From: Cognatiyoonia koreensis
GTDB lineage: Bacteria; Pseudomonadota; Alphaproteobacteria; Rhodobacterales; Rhodobacteraceae
Direction: 5' to 3'
Assembly (NCBI RefSeq): GCF_900109295.1
Contig: NZ_FOIZ01000001.1
Location: 682,001-746,000 of the forward strand
Length of the DNA stretch: 64,000 bases
Shown: positions 27,316 through 37,500 of the stretch, piece after piece
Layout: each line of letters opens with the position of its first letter
How positions within the stretch are numbered: the first letter of the stretch is position 1
Program-made: the position numbers and the translations under genes
The notes under the pieces: model-generated
What the model saw: only the letters and a program-made list of their open reading frames with translations
What the model was told of the DNA's origin: nothing
Database searches by the model: none

Positions 27316-28304
27316 CTTGATGACGCCTTGCGCAACAGTTCGACCGCGTCGGGCTGGGCCAACAACTGCTCCTGCACCTCGTAATCCAGATGGCGGCGAT
27401 GGGCATGGCGGCCGGATTTCGTCGCATTCGTGGGCAAGGCATCACGGGTGCGCGGGTCGATCAACAACGATTCCGCGGCGATCCCTTCTGCGTAAATGAT
27501 CTGGTGATCGTCGAACAACAGCTGGAAATAGTCCACGAAACCACCATCACGCTGATAAACGCTTTCGCCGTTGATCAGGTGGCGGACCTTGATCAGCACT
27601 TCATTGCGCCCGGCACCCAAACGGTCCTGCCGCTGGTAAACGAAAATGCGGTGGTCTGGGCTGACGACCAGATCATGTTCGTTGTGCAGCGCACCCTTCT
27701 TGATCACGACGGGTGCGAAATCACCCACGGCACGCAAGGTCGTCTGCCCGATCCAGCGCACAGCCTGCGGGCCATCATCGCGGGTCAGGACACGATCACC
27801 GACCTTCATTTCCTCGATCGGGATCTGGCGACCGGATGCGAGGGTGATATGCGTGCCACGCGTAAAGGACACGCAGGCAACCTCGGCAAACCGTGTCGTC
27901 GCGGCGTGCCTGTCAACACCGACCAGCCGGTAATCGGTCAGGGGGCGCAGGGTCGCCAAAGGCAACAGATAAACGGCCTCGACCCCGCCCGAAACGACCT
28001 CTACCAAAACAAGGGCCTCGTATGTGGTGCTGTCGGGGGCCATCAAGGTCAGGCAACAATCCAGTACGACCTGATTGCCGGCCAGTCCGGTTGCACTGGC
28101 GTCCGAGACGACAAATCCACCTGATTTTTCGGTCGCACTCAGGGTCAGTGGCAGGCGCGCCGCTTCGTTGGACAATTGATAGACGTCGTCCAGCACAAGT
28201 TCGTCCGCGAAAGAGATTCCTTCGCCTTCTGCAACGCCGTCCGTGACGCGAAACGCGCGGGCGGCATAGACGGCAACGGTCTGTGAAGGGGACGGGTCAG
28301 GCAT
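27312..28304 (-). CDS. Hint (Hedgehog/intein-type) domain protein
   Basis: This 330-residue protein has an N-terminal beta-rich domain (about 1-140) and a Hint domain starting CVSFTRGTHITLASGRQIPI and continuing VGDRVLTRDDGPQAVRWIG, SPDHRIFVYQ and HQIIYAEGIAAESL. Rhodobacteraceae carry many such proteins; the fold is that of self-splicing proteins, but splicing or cleavage is not shown. The Cys at the start of the motif and the internal His are kept. No signal peptide is evident. I took ATG 28304 (MPDPSPSQ). Confidence 0.85.
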   Translation of the reverse strand: MPDPSPSQTVAVYAARAFRVTDGVAEGEGISFADELVLDDVYQLSNEAARLPLTLSATEKSGGFVVSDASATGLAGNQVVLDCCLTLMAPDSTTYEALVLVEVVSGGVEAVYLLPLATLRPLTDYRLVGVDRHAATTRFAEVACVSFTRGTHITLASGRQIPIEEMKVGDRVLTRDDGPQAVRWIGQTTLRAVGDFAPVVIKKGALHNEHDLVVSPDHRIFVYQRQDRLGAGRNEVLIKVRHLINGESVYQRDGGFVDYFQLLFDDHQIIYAEGIAAESLLIDPRTRDALPTNATKSGRHAHRRHLDYEVQEQLLAQPDAVELLRKASSS

Positions 28305-28443
28305 GAAAACTCGCAACTTACGCTTTGGACATGTTTATGGGTGGGCAGCAAAGGGGTCAACGACCAGTATGGTCAAGATACCTTGCCACGCGATCCAACC
28401 ATGATACCTGTGAAGACAAAATAGAATGTGAAGGATGCAAATC

Positions 28444-29223
28444 ATGGATCTGGGGATCAAAGGAAAATCGGCACTTGTCTGCGCTTCGTCAAAAGGACTG
28501 GGGCGCGGCTGCGCTGCGGCACTGGCAGAAGCAGGGGTGAACCTTGTGATGAACGGGCGCAACGCCGAAACGCTGGAACAGGCAGCCGCCGATATTCGTG
28601 ATGCTTTCGGCGTCGATGTGGTGACGGTGGCTGCAGATGTCGCGACAGAGGCCGGACGCGCTGAACTGCTAAGCGCGGCCAAAGAGGTCGACATTCTGGT
28701 GAACAACGCCGGCGGCCCGCCACCGGGCCTGTGGTCAGACTGGGACCGCGATGATTTCATTGCAGCTCTGGATGCGAACATGCTGGCACCGATTGCACTG
28801 ATGAAAGCGCTGTTGCCAGGCATGATCGACCGCAAATGGGGACGGGTGGTCAACATCACCTCCAGTTCGGTCAAAGCACCGGTGATGCAGCTTGGCCTGT
28901 CCAATTCGGCACGCGCGGGACTGACCGGCTATGTTGCGGGCACGTCGCGGCAGGTCGCGCCGTATGGTGTAACGATCAACAACATGCTGCCGGGCATTCA
29001 TGCCACCGACCGCGCCACCAGCCTCGATAGCGGCGTCAGCAAGGCGCAAGGCATCAGCATGGACAAGGCGCAGGCACAGCGCGAAGCCACGATCCCCGCC
29101 CGCCGCTACGGCACCACGTCCGAATTCGGTGCGATGTGCGCATTCCTGTGCTCGCAGCATGCCGGTTTCATCGTCGGGCAGAACATCGTTCTGGACGGCG
29201 GCGCGATCAATGCGACGATCTAG
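28444..29223 (+). CDS. Atypical short-chain dehydrogenase/reductase without YxxxK
   Basis: This 259-residue Rossmann protein binds a nicotinamide cofactor, to judge from ASSKGLGRG (TGxxxGxG equivalent) and VNNAGG. The usual S-x12-Y-x3-K catalytic triad is replaced: after NITSSS, the Tyr and Lys positions read Ser and Arg within LSNSARAGLTGYV. The rest, VAPYGVTINNMLPG and the C-terminal GQNIVLDGG, is normal. A subfamily of SDRs carries this change; catalysis may differ or be lost. ATG at 28444 is used. It is followed by an ABC ATPase gene after 69 bases. Confidence 0.9.
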   Translation: MDLGIKGKSALVCASSKGLGRGCAAALAEAGVNLVMNGRNAETLEQAAADIRDAFGVDVVTVAADVATEAGRAELLSAAKEVDILVNNAGGPPPGLWSDWDRDDFIAALDANMLAPIALMKALLPGMIDRKWGRVVNITSSSVKAPVMQLGLSNSARAGLTGYVAGTSRQVAPYGVTINNMLPGIHATDRATSLDSGVSKAQGISMDKAQAQREATIPARRYGTTSEFGAMCAFLCSQHAGFIVGQNIVLDGGAINATI

Positions 29224-29292
29224 AATGCTTGTTTCGCGGGGACGGAGTTGCTAGGTCACCGATAACTTATCGTTTTTGTCGGAATCGCCAGC

Positions 29293-30375
29293 GTGACCAC
29301 GCCACGTCTTACCATTTCGCACCTGAGCAAGTCCTTTGACGGTCGTCAGGTCGTCAATGACGTCAGCCTTTCGGTGATGCCGGGGCAGGTGACCTGCCTG
29401 CTTGGCCCGTCCGGTTGTGGAAAATCGACGACGCTGCGCGCGGTTGCCGGTGTCGAACGGCCCGACAGCGGTGAAATCCACGTCGACGGCGTGATGGTGT
29501 GTGACCAGACCACGATGATCCCGCCGGAAGATCGCTCCATTGGGTTAATGTTCCAAGACTTCGCGCTGTTTCCGCACCTCGACGTGGCGGCAAACGTGGC
29601 TTTCGGGCTGAAGGGACGCAAGGCTGACATGCGCGGGCAGGTGGAAAACCTGCTGAAACGCGTCGGCATGCTGCGCCACATCGACCGCTATCCGCATGAA
29701 CTTTCGGGTGGCGAACAGCAGCGGGTCGCACTGGCGCGGGCCTTGGCGCCGAAACCCAAGGTCATGCTTATGGATGAACCGTTTTCGGGCCTTGATGACC
29801 GGCTGCGCGACGACATCCGCGACGAAACGCTCGAAGTGCTCAAAGACGCGGGCGCAGCGGTTCTATTGGTCACCCACGAACCGGCAGAAGCGATGCGCAT
29901 GGCTGATGAAATCGCCTTGATGCGGGCCGGGCGGATTGTGCAGCGCGGGGCACCATACAATATCTACAATACACCCGTCGATTTGAAGGCCGCGCAATTC
30001 TTCAGCGATATCAACGTGATCAAGGGCACAGTTGAAGGCGCGCTGACGGAAACGCCGTTCGGACAATTCCTTGCCCCCGGCGTGCCTGACGGAACACAGG
30101 TGGATATCTGCATCCGCCCGCAACACCTCAAGATCGATTTTGATCGCGGTGGTCGCGGGCCCCTGCCCACACCGGCCGACGGCACGCCAGCACGCGGCGT
30201 GGTCAAACGCGCGCGCTTCATGGGGTCCGAAAGCCTTGTGGAATTCGTCATGGATTTCGACGGCTCGACGCTCAAGACACAGGTGCCGTCAGTATTCCTG
30301 CCCAAACCGGGCACGCCGCTGTGGCTGATGATCCGGCGCGATCGCTGTTTTGTCTTTCCCGCAGGTGGTGCCTAG
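29293..30375 (+). CDS. ABC transporter ATPase, FbpC/PotA-like
   Basis: This 360-residue ATPase starts at GTG 29293. It has Walker A GPSGCGKSTT, Q loop MFQDFALFPHL, signature LSGGEQQRVALARAL, Walker B VMLMDEPFSGLD and the H loop VTHEPAEA. The C-terminal about 120 residues form a TOBE-like regulatory domain. These features place it with importer ATPases for iron(III), spermidine or sulfate. No permease or binding protein gene lies next to it, so the substrate is unknown. The stop overlaps the convergent DUF1289 gene. Confidence 0.92.
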   Translation: MTTPRLTISHLSKSFDGRQVVNDVSLSVMPGQVTCLLGPSGCGKSTTLRAVAGVERPDSGEIHVDGVMVCDQTTMIPPEDRSIGLMFQDFALFPHLDVAANVAFGLKGRKADMRGQVENLLKRVGMLRHIDRYPHELSGGEQQRVALARALAPKPKVMLMDEPFSGLDDRLRDDIRDETLEVLKDAGAAVLLVTHEPAEAMRMADEIALMRAGRIVQRGAPYNIYNTPVDLKAAQFFSDINVIKGTVEGALTETPFGQFLAPGVPDGTQVDICIRPQHLKIDFDRGGRGPLPTPADGTPARGVVKRARFMGSESLVEFVMDFDGSTLKTQVPSVFLPKPGTPLWLMIRRDRCFVFPAGGA

Positions 30376-30602
30376 GGGGCCAGACGGGCAGCACGACCGC
30401 CGCGTCGCTTGGTCAACTGGCCCTGACGGGTCGGCAGTTCTGCCATGATGGCCTGACGGGTTTCGGGTGTCATGCGCGACCACGCCCCGATTTCGTCAAT
30501 CGTGCGCAGACAACCGGTGCAAAGTCGCGACTGCGGATGGATCACGCAGATTTTCACGCAAGGACTTTCGATTTCGTCCCGTTTCCAAACGTTGTCCGTC
30601 AC
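30372..30602 (-). CDS. DUF1289 protein
   Basis: This 76-residue protein starts at GTG 30602, overlapping the ruvX stop (GTGA). Its core is the DUF1289 four-Cys motif (SPCVKICVIH, then CTGCLRTIDEIGAW), which looks like a small Fe-S or Zn module. The tail is basic (LTKRRGGRAARL). It is a common small cytosolic protein of Proteobacteria with no known reaction. Confidence 0.88.
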   Translation of the reverse strand: MTDNVWKRDEIESPCVKICVIHPQSRLCTGCLRTIDEIGAWSRMTPETRQAIMAELPTRQGQLTKRRGGRAARLAP

Positions 30603-31075
30603 GCCGTCTTCCCCATATGTGCCAGTCGATCCAGCAGGCCCTGCAAGATATAGCCTGCCGCGACGTGGTCGATAACCTCTGCGCGACGCTTTCGAGACGT
30701 ATCCGCCTCCAACAGGGCGCGTTCGGCGGCGACAGTGGACAGACGTTCGTCCCAAAAGGTGATCGGCAGGTCCGTCAGCTTTTCAAGATTGCGGGCAAAG
30801 GCGCGGGTGGATTGGCAGCGCGGCCCTTCCGAGCCGTCCATGTTCATGGGCAGGCCCAGAACCAGACCCTTGATGTCGCGCCCTTTGCAAATTTCCAGCA
30901 AGCGTGCGGCATCAAGCCCGAATTTCTTGCGTTTGATGGTTTCAAGCGGGGTCGCGACACTGCGCATCCCGTCGGACACAGCGACACCGATGGTGACAGT
31001 ACCAAGGTCAAGCCCTGCCAATGCGCCAAACGGCGGGATCGCCTGCGCAAAACTGGCGGGATCGTTGCAAATCAT
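30599..31075 (-). CDS. ruvX: RuvX/YqgF family Holliday junction resolvase-like nuclease
   Basis: This 158-residue RNase H-like protein has the first catalytic Asp at D23 in GLDLGTVTIGVAVSD, the central VLGLPMNMDGSEGPR motif, and DERLSTVAAERAL and RRAEVIDHVAA. Members act on pre-16S rRNA processing or on Holliday junctions; the rRNA role is the better supported in E. coli. Overlaps with ccmI and the DUF1289 gene are both four bases, so the three form one operon. Confidence 0.92.
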   Translation of the reverse strand: MICNDPASFAQAIPPFGALAGLDLGTVTIGVAVSDGMRSVATPLETIKRKKFGLDAARLLEICKGRDIKGLVLGLPMNMDGSEGPRCQSTRAFARNLEKLTDLPITFWDERLSTVAAERALLEADTSRKRRAEVIDHVAAGYILQGLLDRLAHMGKTA

Positions 31076-32268
31076 TCTGCGACGCCTGCGCTGACAGCCG
31101 CGGCGCGCAGGACGTCCATTGCCTCTTCATTACTGCCAAAGACCTGCTGCGCCTCCAGCCAGATCAGACCGGCGTTTTCGGTGTCGCCCAGCACACCGTA
31201 AGCGGTGATCAGGCGGGCCCAGTCGCTCGGCGGTCCGCCTTGGGTCGCCAGCCGGTCCGCAAGCCCCGCGACCATGTTGCCAACCATCGCTTGCCGCTCT
31301 TCCTCGGTCATATCCTCGGCTGCGGCGATCTGGGCCAGATCGGGGCCAACGCTGGCAGGGGCGGTGTAATCCACACCCGCACGCGCGGCCGCATTTTCGA
31401 TCTGGGCGCGGGCAAGGGCGATATGAAAACTGTCCTCGCCGCTTTCGACCAGCGGACGCCACAGACGAAAGGCGATATCGGGGCGGGCATTCTGGTTGTG
31501 CATCGACCCGATGTAATAGCGCCCCGCCACGCTGCCCGGGTCCAGATCAACAATCTGGCGGGCGATGACTTCGGCTTCGGGTGAAACGATCCCGTCAGCG
31601 GCGGCAACCATGAGATCGGTCAGCAGAATAAGATCGGCGACCGCCAGATCGTCACCACGCAGGGCGATCACACGTTCTTGGGCGGCGACGGCGGCGCTGT
31701 AGTTGCGCAACTGGGTTTCGTGAAAGGCAAGCAATTCCCAGCCCTGCAGATCATCGGGGCGGGTCGGGACGATAGCGCGCAACTGGGCAATGCTTTCCAG
31801 ATACGCATCAGAGGCCTCGACCTGCGGCGGTTCCGGCGCGGCGGCGGCAAGCTCGGTCTGGCTCGGGCGGTTCTCGCGCATTTCGGCGGCGATGGCATGA
31901 CGCTGGGCCAGCGGCTGGTCGGGTTCGCCGGGGGCACCGATGACCCAATAGACACCGATTCCAACCGCCCCAAGACCGGCAACAATCACAAGCGCCAGAA
32001 ATTTATTCGTACCGGCAGAAGCATGACCTGTCTCATGGCTGGCCTTGCTGGCCGCAAGCAGGCGGCGCGATACTTCTAGACGGGCGCGTTCGGCTTCATC
32101 GGGTTCCAGCAGGTCGCGGGCGACATCCTTGTCGATTTCTGCCAGCTGCGCCTTGTATATGGCAACGTCCGGTGCCTGTTCTGTGTCGCGACGCTGGCGC
32201 AACAGGGGCAGCGCGACATAGCTGCCCACAAGCAGCGTCATCACAACACACGTAATCCAGAACAACAT
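31072..32268 (-). CDS. ccmI: Cytochrome c biogenesis protein CcmI
   Basis: This 398-residue protein chaperones apocytochrome c to the heme ligation complex. It has two N-terminal membrane helices (about 1-22 and 95-115) flanking a cytoplasmic Leu/Arg-rich loop (ELRRQ-like DEAERARLEVSRRLL), then TPR-type helical repeats in the periplasm (LRAIVPTRPDDLQGWELLAFHE and later). It is alone here, apart from the ccmABCDG set at 59092-61796, but belongs to the same system I pathway. Confidence 0.9.
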   Translation of the reverse strand: MLFWITCVVMTLLVGSYVALPLLRQRRDTEQAPDVAIYKAQLAEIDKDVARDLLEPDEAERARLEVSRRLLAASKASHETGHASAGTNKFLALVIVAGLGAVGIGVYWVIGAPGEPDQPLAQRHAIAAEMRENRPSQTELAAAAPEPPQVEASDAYLESIAQLRAIVPTRPDDLQGWELLAFHETQLRNYSAAVAAQERVIALRGDDLAVADLILLTDLMVAAADGIVSPEAEVIARQIVDLDPGSVAGRYYIGSMHNQNARPDIAFRLWRPLVESGEDSFHIALARAQIENAAARAGVDYTAPASVGPDLAQIAAAEDMTEEERQAMVGNMVAGLADRLATQGGPPSDWARLITAYGVLGDTENAGLIWLEAQQVFGSNEEAMDVLRAAAVSAGVAE

Positions 32269-32461
32269 CTGCGGCCTTTCTTTGCTGTCTAACTAATCAC
32301 CTCTGCCCAGAGTGGAAAGAGCCAACCCCTGACAAATCGGTGTCCTGCGGGGGGATGTCGCAAAACCGCGCCCCTATGCCGCTGCGAGTATCCTTTCACA
32401 CCCCGTTCAGGTTCAGTAAAACACTCAAGGCCCAAGGGTCGGGCCAGCAAGGGATTCGTGC

Positions 32462-33706
32462 ATGAAACGCTATTCAGCCTTCGCCATCGCCAAAGAAGCG
32501 TTCCGCCAGCACAAGGGTTGGGACAGGGCGTGGGCATCACCCGAACCCAAAAAGAAATATGATGTCGTGATCGTCGGTGCAGGCGGGCACGGGCTGGCCA
32601 CGGCCTACTACCTTGGCAAGAACTTCGGGATCACCAATGTGGCGATCATCGAAAAGGGCTGGCTTGGCGGTGGCAACACGGGCCGAAACACGACGATCAT
32701 CCGCTCGAACTATCTGCAGGACCCGTCTGCCGCGATCTACGAAAAGGCACGCAGCCTATATGAAACCCTCTCTCAAGAATTGAACTATAACATCATGTTC
32801 AGCCCCCGTGGTGTGATCATGCTCGCCCAGACCCAGCACGAAATCCGCGGCTACCAGCGCACAGCACACGCCAACAGCCTGCAAGGCGTAAAAACGGAAT
32901 GGATTGATGCAAAGCGCGTCAAGGAACTGTGCCCGATCATGAATATCGACGGGCCGCGTTATCCAGTGCTGGGCGGGCTTTGGCAGGCACGTGGTGGAAC
33001 AGCCCGCCATGATGCCGTGGCCTGGGGCTATGCGCGGGCCTGTTCGGACATGGGCATGCACATCATCCAGAAATGCGAAGTCAAAGGCGTGTTGACGTCA
33101 GGTGGCAAGGTCACGGGCGTGAACACCACCAAGGGCGATATCGCCTGCGACAAGCTCGGGATGGTTGTCGCGGGACACGCATCGGTTCTGGCGGATATGG
33201 CCGGTTTCAAACTGCCGATTGAATCCGTGGCCTTGCAGGCGCTTGTGTCCGAGCCGATCAAACCCTGCATGGATGTCGTCGTCATGGCGAACACGGTGCA
33301 CGGCTATATGTCGCAATCGGACAAGGGCGAAATGGTCATCGGTGGCGGCACGGACGGTTACAACAACTACACACAGCGCGGATCATTCCATCATATCGAG
33401 GAAACCGTGCGCGCGCTGGTCGAAACCTTCCCGATAATCGCACGGCTCAAGATGCTGCGGCAGTGGGGCGGAATCGTGGATGTGACGGGTGATCGGTCTG
33501 CGATTATCTCAAAAACCCCCGTCGACGGGATCTTTGTGAATTGCGGGTGGGGGACAGGGGGCTTTAAGGCGATTCCCGGGTCCGGCTGGGCAATGGCTGA
33601 GCTGATGGCAAAGGGTGAAAGCCCGCTGACCGAAGAATTCTCGATGTTCCGCTTCCGCGAAGGCAAATTCATCGACGAAAGCGTCGCGGCAGGAGTGGCG
33701 CATTGA
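32462..33706 (+). CDS. soxB: Sarcosine oxidase subunit beta
   Basis: This 414-residue flavoprotein is the oxidative subunit of heterotetrameric sarcosine oxidase, which demethylates sarcosine to glycine and passes the methyl group to tetrahydrofolate. The FAD-binding GAGGHG lies at residues 39-44, followed by ATAYYLGKNFG. GGNTGRNTTIIRSNY and GTARHDAVAWGYARA are typical, the latter near the covalent FMN His. It is the first gene of the sox operon; 193 bases separate it from the divergent ccmI. Confidence 0.96.
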   Translation: MKRYSAFAIAKEAFRQHKGWDRAWASPEPKKKYDVVIVGAGGHGLATAYYLGKNFGITNVAIIEKGWLGGGNTGRNTTIIRSNYLQDPSAAIYEKARSLYETLSQELNYNIMFSPRGVIMLAQTQHEIRGYQRTAHANSLQGVKTEWIDAKRVKELCPIMNIDGPRYPVLGGLWQARGGTARHDAVAWGYARACSDMGMHIIQKCEVKGVLTSGGKVTGVNTTKGDIACDKLGMVVAGHASVLADMAGFKLPIESVALQALVSEPIKPCMDVVVMANTVHGYMSQSDKGEMVIGGGTDGYNNYTQRGSFHHIEETVRALVETFPIIARLKMLRQWGGIVDVTGDRSAIISKTPVDGIFVNCGWGTGGFKAIPGSGWAMAELMAKGESPLTEEFSMFRFREGKFIDESVAAGVAH

Positions 33707-33863
33707 TGCGCGAAACCGATAACACCTGTTGCCCGGCAGCGTTCCGCGCAGACCGCACCGCGGTTCAGGCCAACCGGCGCCCAAATCGTCCGGGGAATCC
33801 CGCTTATCTTTCTATCCCGCGCCAAACTGCGAAAGTGTATCCAGCCATACAGGAGGAATGCAC

Positions 33864-34073
33864 ATGGTTGACTACACCAAAGACACCGGCGGCGGCAGCG
33901 GCATCGGCATCTATCTCGCAGCTGGCCTCGTCGTGCTGGTTCTGCTCTATGCGCTGTTCGCAGGTGGCGGAACAACGACCACAACCGACCCGGCTGATCC
34001 CGCGCTTGTCGCACCCGAGGCAAGCGAGGCGGCACCAGCCGTCGAAGAGACCGCTCCGGTCGTCACGGAATAA
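33864..34073 (+). CDS. Small single-helix membrane protein inside the sox operon
   Basis: This 69-residue protein has a polar Gly/Asp-rich N-terminus, one membrane helix (about 13-34) and a Thr/Pro/Glu/Ala-rich tail. ATG 33864 has AGGAGG seven bases upstream; ATG 33858 is in frame but too close to that site. It lies between soxB and soxD, where operons usually go directly from one to the other. Sequence is low-complexity and I cannot assign a family. The strong ribosome binding site supports expression. Confidence 0.7.
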   Translation: MVDYTKDTGGGSGIGIYLAAGLVVLVLLYALFAGGGTTTTTDPADPALVAPEASEAAPAVEETAPVVTE

Positions 34074-34199
34074 CACTCACAACCACTCAACCGCGAAAGG
34101 CGGGCGCAGAGATGCGTCCGCTTTTGGCGTGTTTGCGGTGCACGCGTTGTGCACGCCCTGTGCACGCAAATCACCCCCCAATTCCAAGGCTTCCTACCC

Positions 34200-34529
34200 A
34201 TGCTGATCCTGCATTGTCCGAACTGCGGCCAAGATGTCGATGAAACCGATCTTCATGCCGGTGGTGAGGCCCATTTGAAACGGTTCGGCCCCGGATCAAC
34301 GGATGACGAATTCGAGGATTATCTGTTCCGCCGGGCCAATCCGAAGGGTGTGCATTTCGAACGCTGGCACCACACCTATGGCTGCGGAAAGTGGTTTCTG
34401 GCCGCGCGCTGCACCGCCACGCTTGAGGTATTCGGCACCTATTCCGCCCAGACGCCAGAGCCGCCGCAGGACATCAAGGATGCGATCAAATCACGCCGTC
34501 CCGACTGGACATGGGAGAGCCAATCATGA
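34200..34529 (+). CDS. soxD: Sarcosine oxidase subunit delta
   Basis: This 109-residue Zn-binding subunit has CPNCGQDVDETDLH near the N-terminus and a later HHTYGCGKWF, which together give the Cys/His metal site. It is a small structural subunit of the alpha-beta-gamma-delta sarcosine oxidase. The stop overlaps the soxA start by four bases. Confidence 0.95.
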   Translation: MLILHCPNCGQDVDETDLHAGGEAHLKRFGPGSTDDEFEDYLFRRANPKGVHFERWHHTYGCGKWFLAARCTATLEVFGTYSAQTPEPPQDIKDAIKSRRPDWTWESQS

Positions 34530-37500
34530 GCACACGTTTGTCCGGTGGCGGTCGTCTTATCGACACGTCAAAGCAGATTGCATTCCAGTTCAACCAGAAA
34601 TATCTCAAGGGTTATCAGGGGGATACGCTGGCCTCTGCATTGCTGGCAAACGACCAGATGCTGATGGGGCGGTCGTTCAAATATCACCGGCCCCGTTCTG
34701 TCGTGGCGTCGGGTGCGGAAGAACCGAACGCGCTTGTGAATCTTGGCAAAGGCGCGTCGTTTGAACCCAACCAGCGCGCCACCACGCAGGAATTGTTCGA
34801 CGGGCTTTTCGCGACGTCGCAGAACCACTGGCCCTCACTCGAATTCGATGTGGGTGCGATCAACACGCACCTGTCGCGGTTCCTGCCTGCGGGCTTTTAT
34901 TACAAGATGTTCATCCATCCGCGCCCGCTTTGGAAGTACGTCTACGAACCCTTCATCCGCCAATCCGCCGGTCTGGGGCAGGCCCCGAAAGAGCGGGATG
35001 AGGACACCTATGAGCATTTTAATGTCAACGTCGACGTCCTGATCGTCGGCGGCGGCATCGCCGGCCTGTCCAGCGCGCTCGCCGCCGGCCGCTCGGGCGC
35101 GCGGGTGCTGCTGGTCGAACAGACGCCGCATTGGGGCGGGCGGGCTGTTGTGGATGCGCCTGAGATCGAAGGCCAATGCGCGGAAGGTTGGGTGAACGCC
35201 ACCCTCACCGAACTGGAAGGGATGGAGAACGTCAGTCTTCGCACCCGCTGCATGGGTGCGGGTGTCTACGATCACGGTTATGCGCTTGCATACGAACGGC
35301 TCTGCGATCATGGCGCGCAAGACGGGCCGCGCCATCGTTTGTGGCGCATCCGTGCCAAGCAGATCGTGACAGCGACTGGTGCGATTGAGCGTCCTTTGTC
35401 CTTTGCAGGCAATGACATACCCGGCGTTCTTCTAGCTGCGGCGATCCGGGATTACGTCGTGAACTACGGTGTTTCCATCGGGGATCGGACTGTTGTCGTA
35501 ACGAACAATGATGATGCTTACCGCACGGCAATCACATTGAAAAAAGCAGGACTGGATATTCCCGCCATTGTGGACGCCCGCGCACCCGCAGACAGCCCGT
35601 TGGTGCAGGAAGCCAAAGCGCTGGGCATTCGTGTTCTGAACGATACCGGCGTTGCCAAAGTCAAAGGCGGCAAGCGCGTGTCTGGCGTGGCCCTGTGCAA
35701 ACAGGCCGGTGAAGGCGCAGTGACAGAGGAAATCGCGTGTGACTGCGTTGCCATGTCCGGCGGCTGGTCGCCTGTGGTCCATCTTTGGTCCCATTGCGGT
35801 GGCAAGCTGACGTGGGACGCGGGGCAGGCCATGTTCCGCCCCGATCCCGATCAACCACCGACCGACGGTAATGGCGAAGGCTTTGTCACCTGCGCCGGTA
35901 TGGCAAATGGCCATCTATTCACGGCAGAAGCCGTCGCCGATGGTTTCGCTGCCGGACGGCAAGCGGCCAGGATCGCGGGTCACACGAAAAAGGCAGGCGA
36001 CTGCCCCATCGGTCACGACGCAGAAGAAGCGCCGCTTTCGCCCGTCTGGCTGATGCCGCAAGGCGCGAAATATGAACTGCGCGCCAAAGCGTGGCTGGAT
36101 TTCCAGAACGATGTAAAGGTCAGCGACGTGCAGCTTGCCGCGCAGGAAGGATTCGAAAGCGTTGAACATGCCAAGCGCTACACCACGCTGGGCATGGCGA
36201 CCGATCAGGGAAAGTTGAGCAATATCAACGGACTTGCGATTCTTTCGAAAGCACTGAACAACGAAATTCCGAATGTCGGCACAACGACGTTCCGTCCGCC
36301 CTATACGCCGATTTCAATGTCCTCGATCGCGGGTGTCGCGAAAGGTGATCTGTTCCAGCCGATCCGCAAGACGCCAATGTCGGACTGGCACAATGCCAAC
36401 GGGGCCGACAACGAACCGGTCGGCGCGTGGCGTCGCCCTTATGCCTATCTGCGCAACGGTGAAAGCGTCCATGATGCGGTCAACCGCGAGGTGGTGAACG
36501 CGCGCACCAACATCGGGCTTCTGGATGCCTCCACGCTTGGCAAGCTGATCGTCAGCGGGCCTGATGCCGGAAAGTTCCTCGACATGATGTACACGAACCT
36601 CATGTCGTCCCTGCCGGTTGGCAAATGCCGCTATGGCCTGATGTGCACCGAGAATGGGTTCTTGTCTGACGACGGTGTGGTCGCCCGCATCGACGACCAG
36701 ACCTGGCTTTGTCACACGACCACTGGCGGGGCTGAACGCATCCACGCCTGGATGGAAGACTGGCTGCAATGCGAATGGTGGGATTGGCAGGTCTATGTTG
36801 CCAATGTCACGGAACAGTTCGCGCAGGTGGCCGTGGTTGGCCCGAAGGCACGTTTGCTGCTGGAGAAGCTGGGTGGCATGGATGTGTCCAAGGAAACGCT
36901 GCCGTTCATGCAATGGGCTGACGGCACGCTGGGTGACTTCAAGGCCCGCGTCTATCGCATAAGTTTTTCAGGAGAATTATCTTATGAGATCGCCGTTCTC
37001 GCATCGCAGGGGCGTGCGTTCTGGGATGCCCTGCTGGCCGCTGGTGAAGAGTTCGGGATCATGCCTTACGGCACCGAGGCGCTGCACATCATGCGGGCCG
37101 AAAAGGGCTTTATCATGATCGGTGACGAAACCGATGGCACAATCATCCCGCAGGATTTGAACCTGAATTGGGCGCTGTCCAAGAAGAAGGACGACTATCT
37201 TGGCAAACGGGCGCATGAACGTTCCCATATGGCCGACCCGAACCGCTGGAAGCTGGTTGGGCTCGAGACCGTCGATGGGTCCGTTTTGCCCGATGGCGCT
37301 TATGCCATTGCAGACGGCAAGAACGAGAATGACCAGACCAACACACAAGGCCGTGTGACATCGACCTATTACTCCCCGACCTTGAAAAAGGGCATTGCAA
37401 TGGGGCTGGTCCACAAGGGGCCGGATCGCATTGGCGAAGTTCTGGATTTCACCAATATCGGTGGCGAGCCGGTGCGGGCCAAGATCGTCGATCCTGTGTT

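Noticed and set aside
32269..32461. Possible riboswitch upstream of soxB
   Set aside because: I looked for glycine or folate-type conserved cores in the 193-base divergent gap and could not find them; only short GC-rich inverted segments are present.
36984..37118. Internal ATG with AGGAG upstream in soxA, other frame
   Set aside because: The frame is about 42 codons with no hydrophobic or conserved pattern; the SD-like bases are explained by the codons of the SGE motif.
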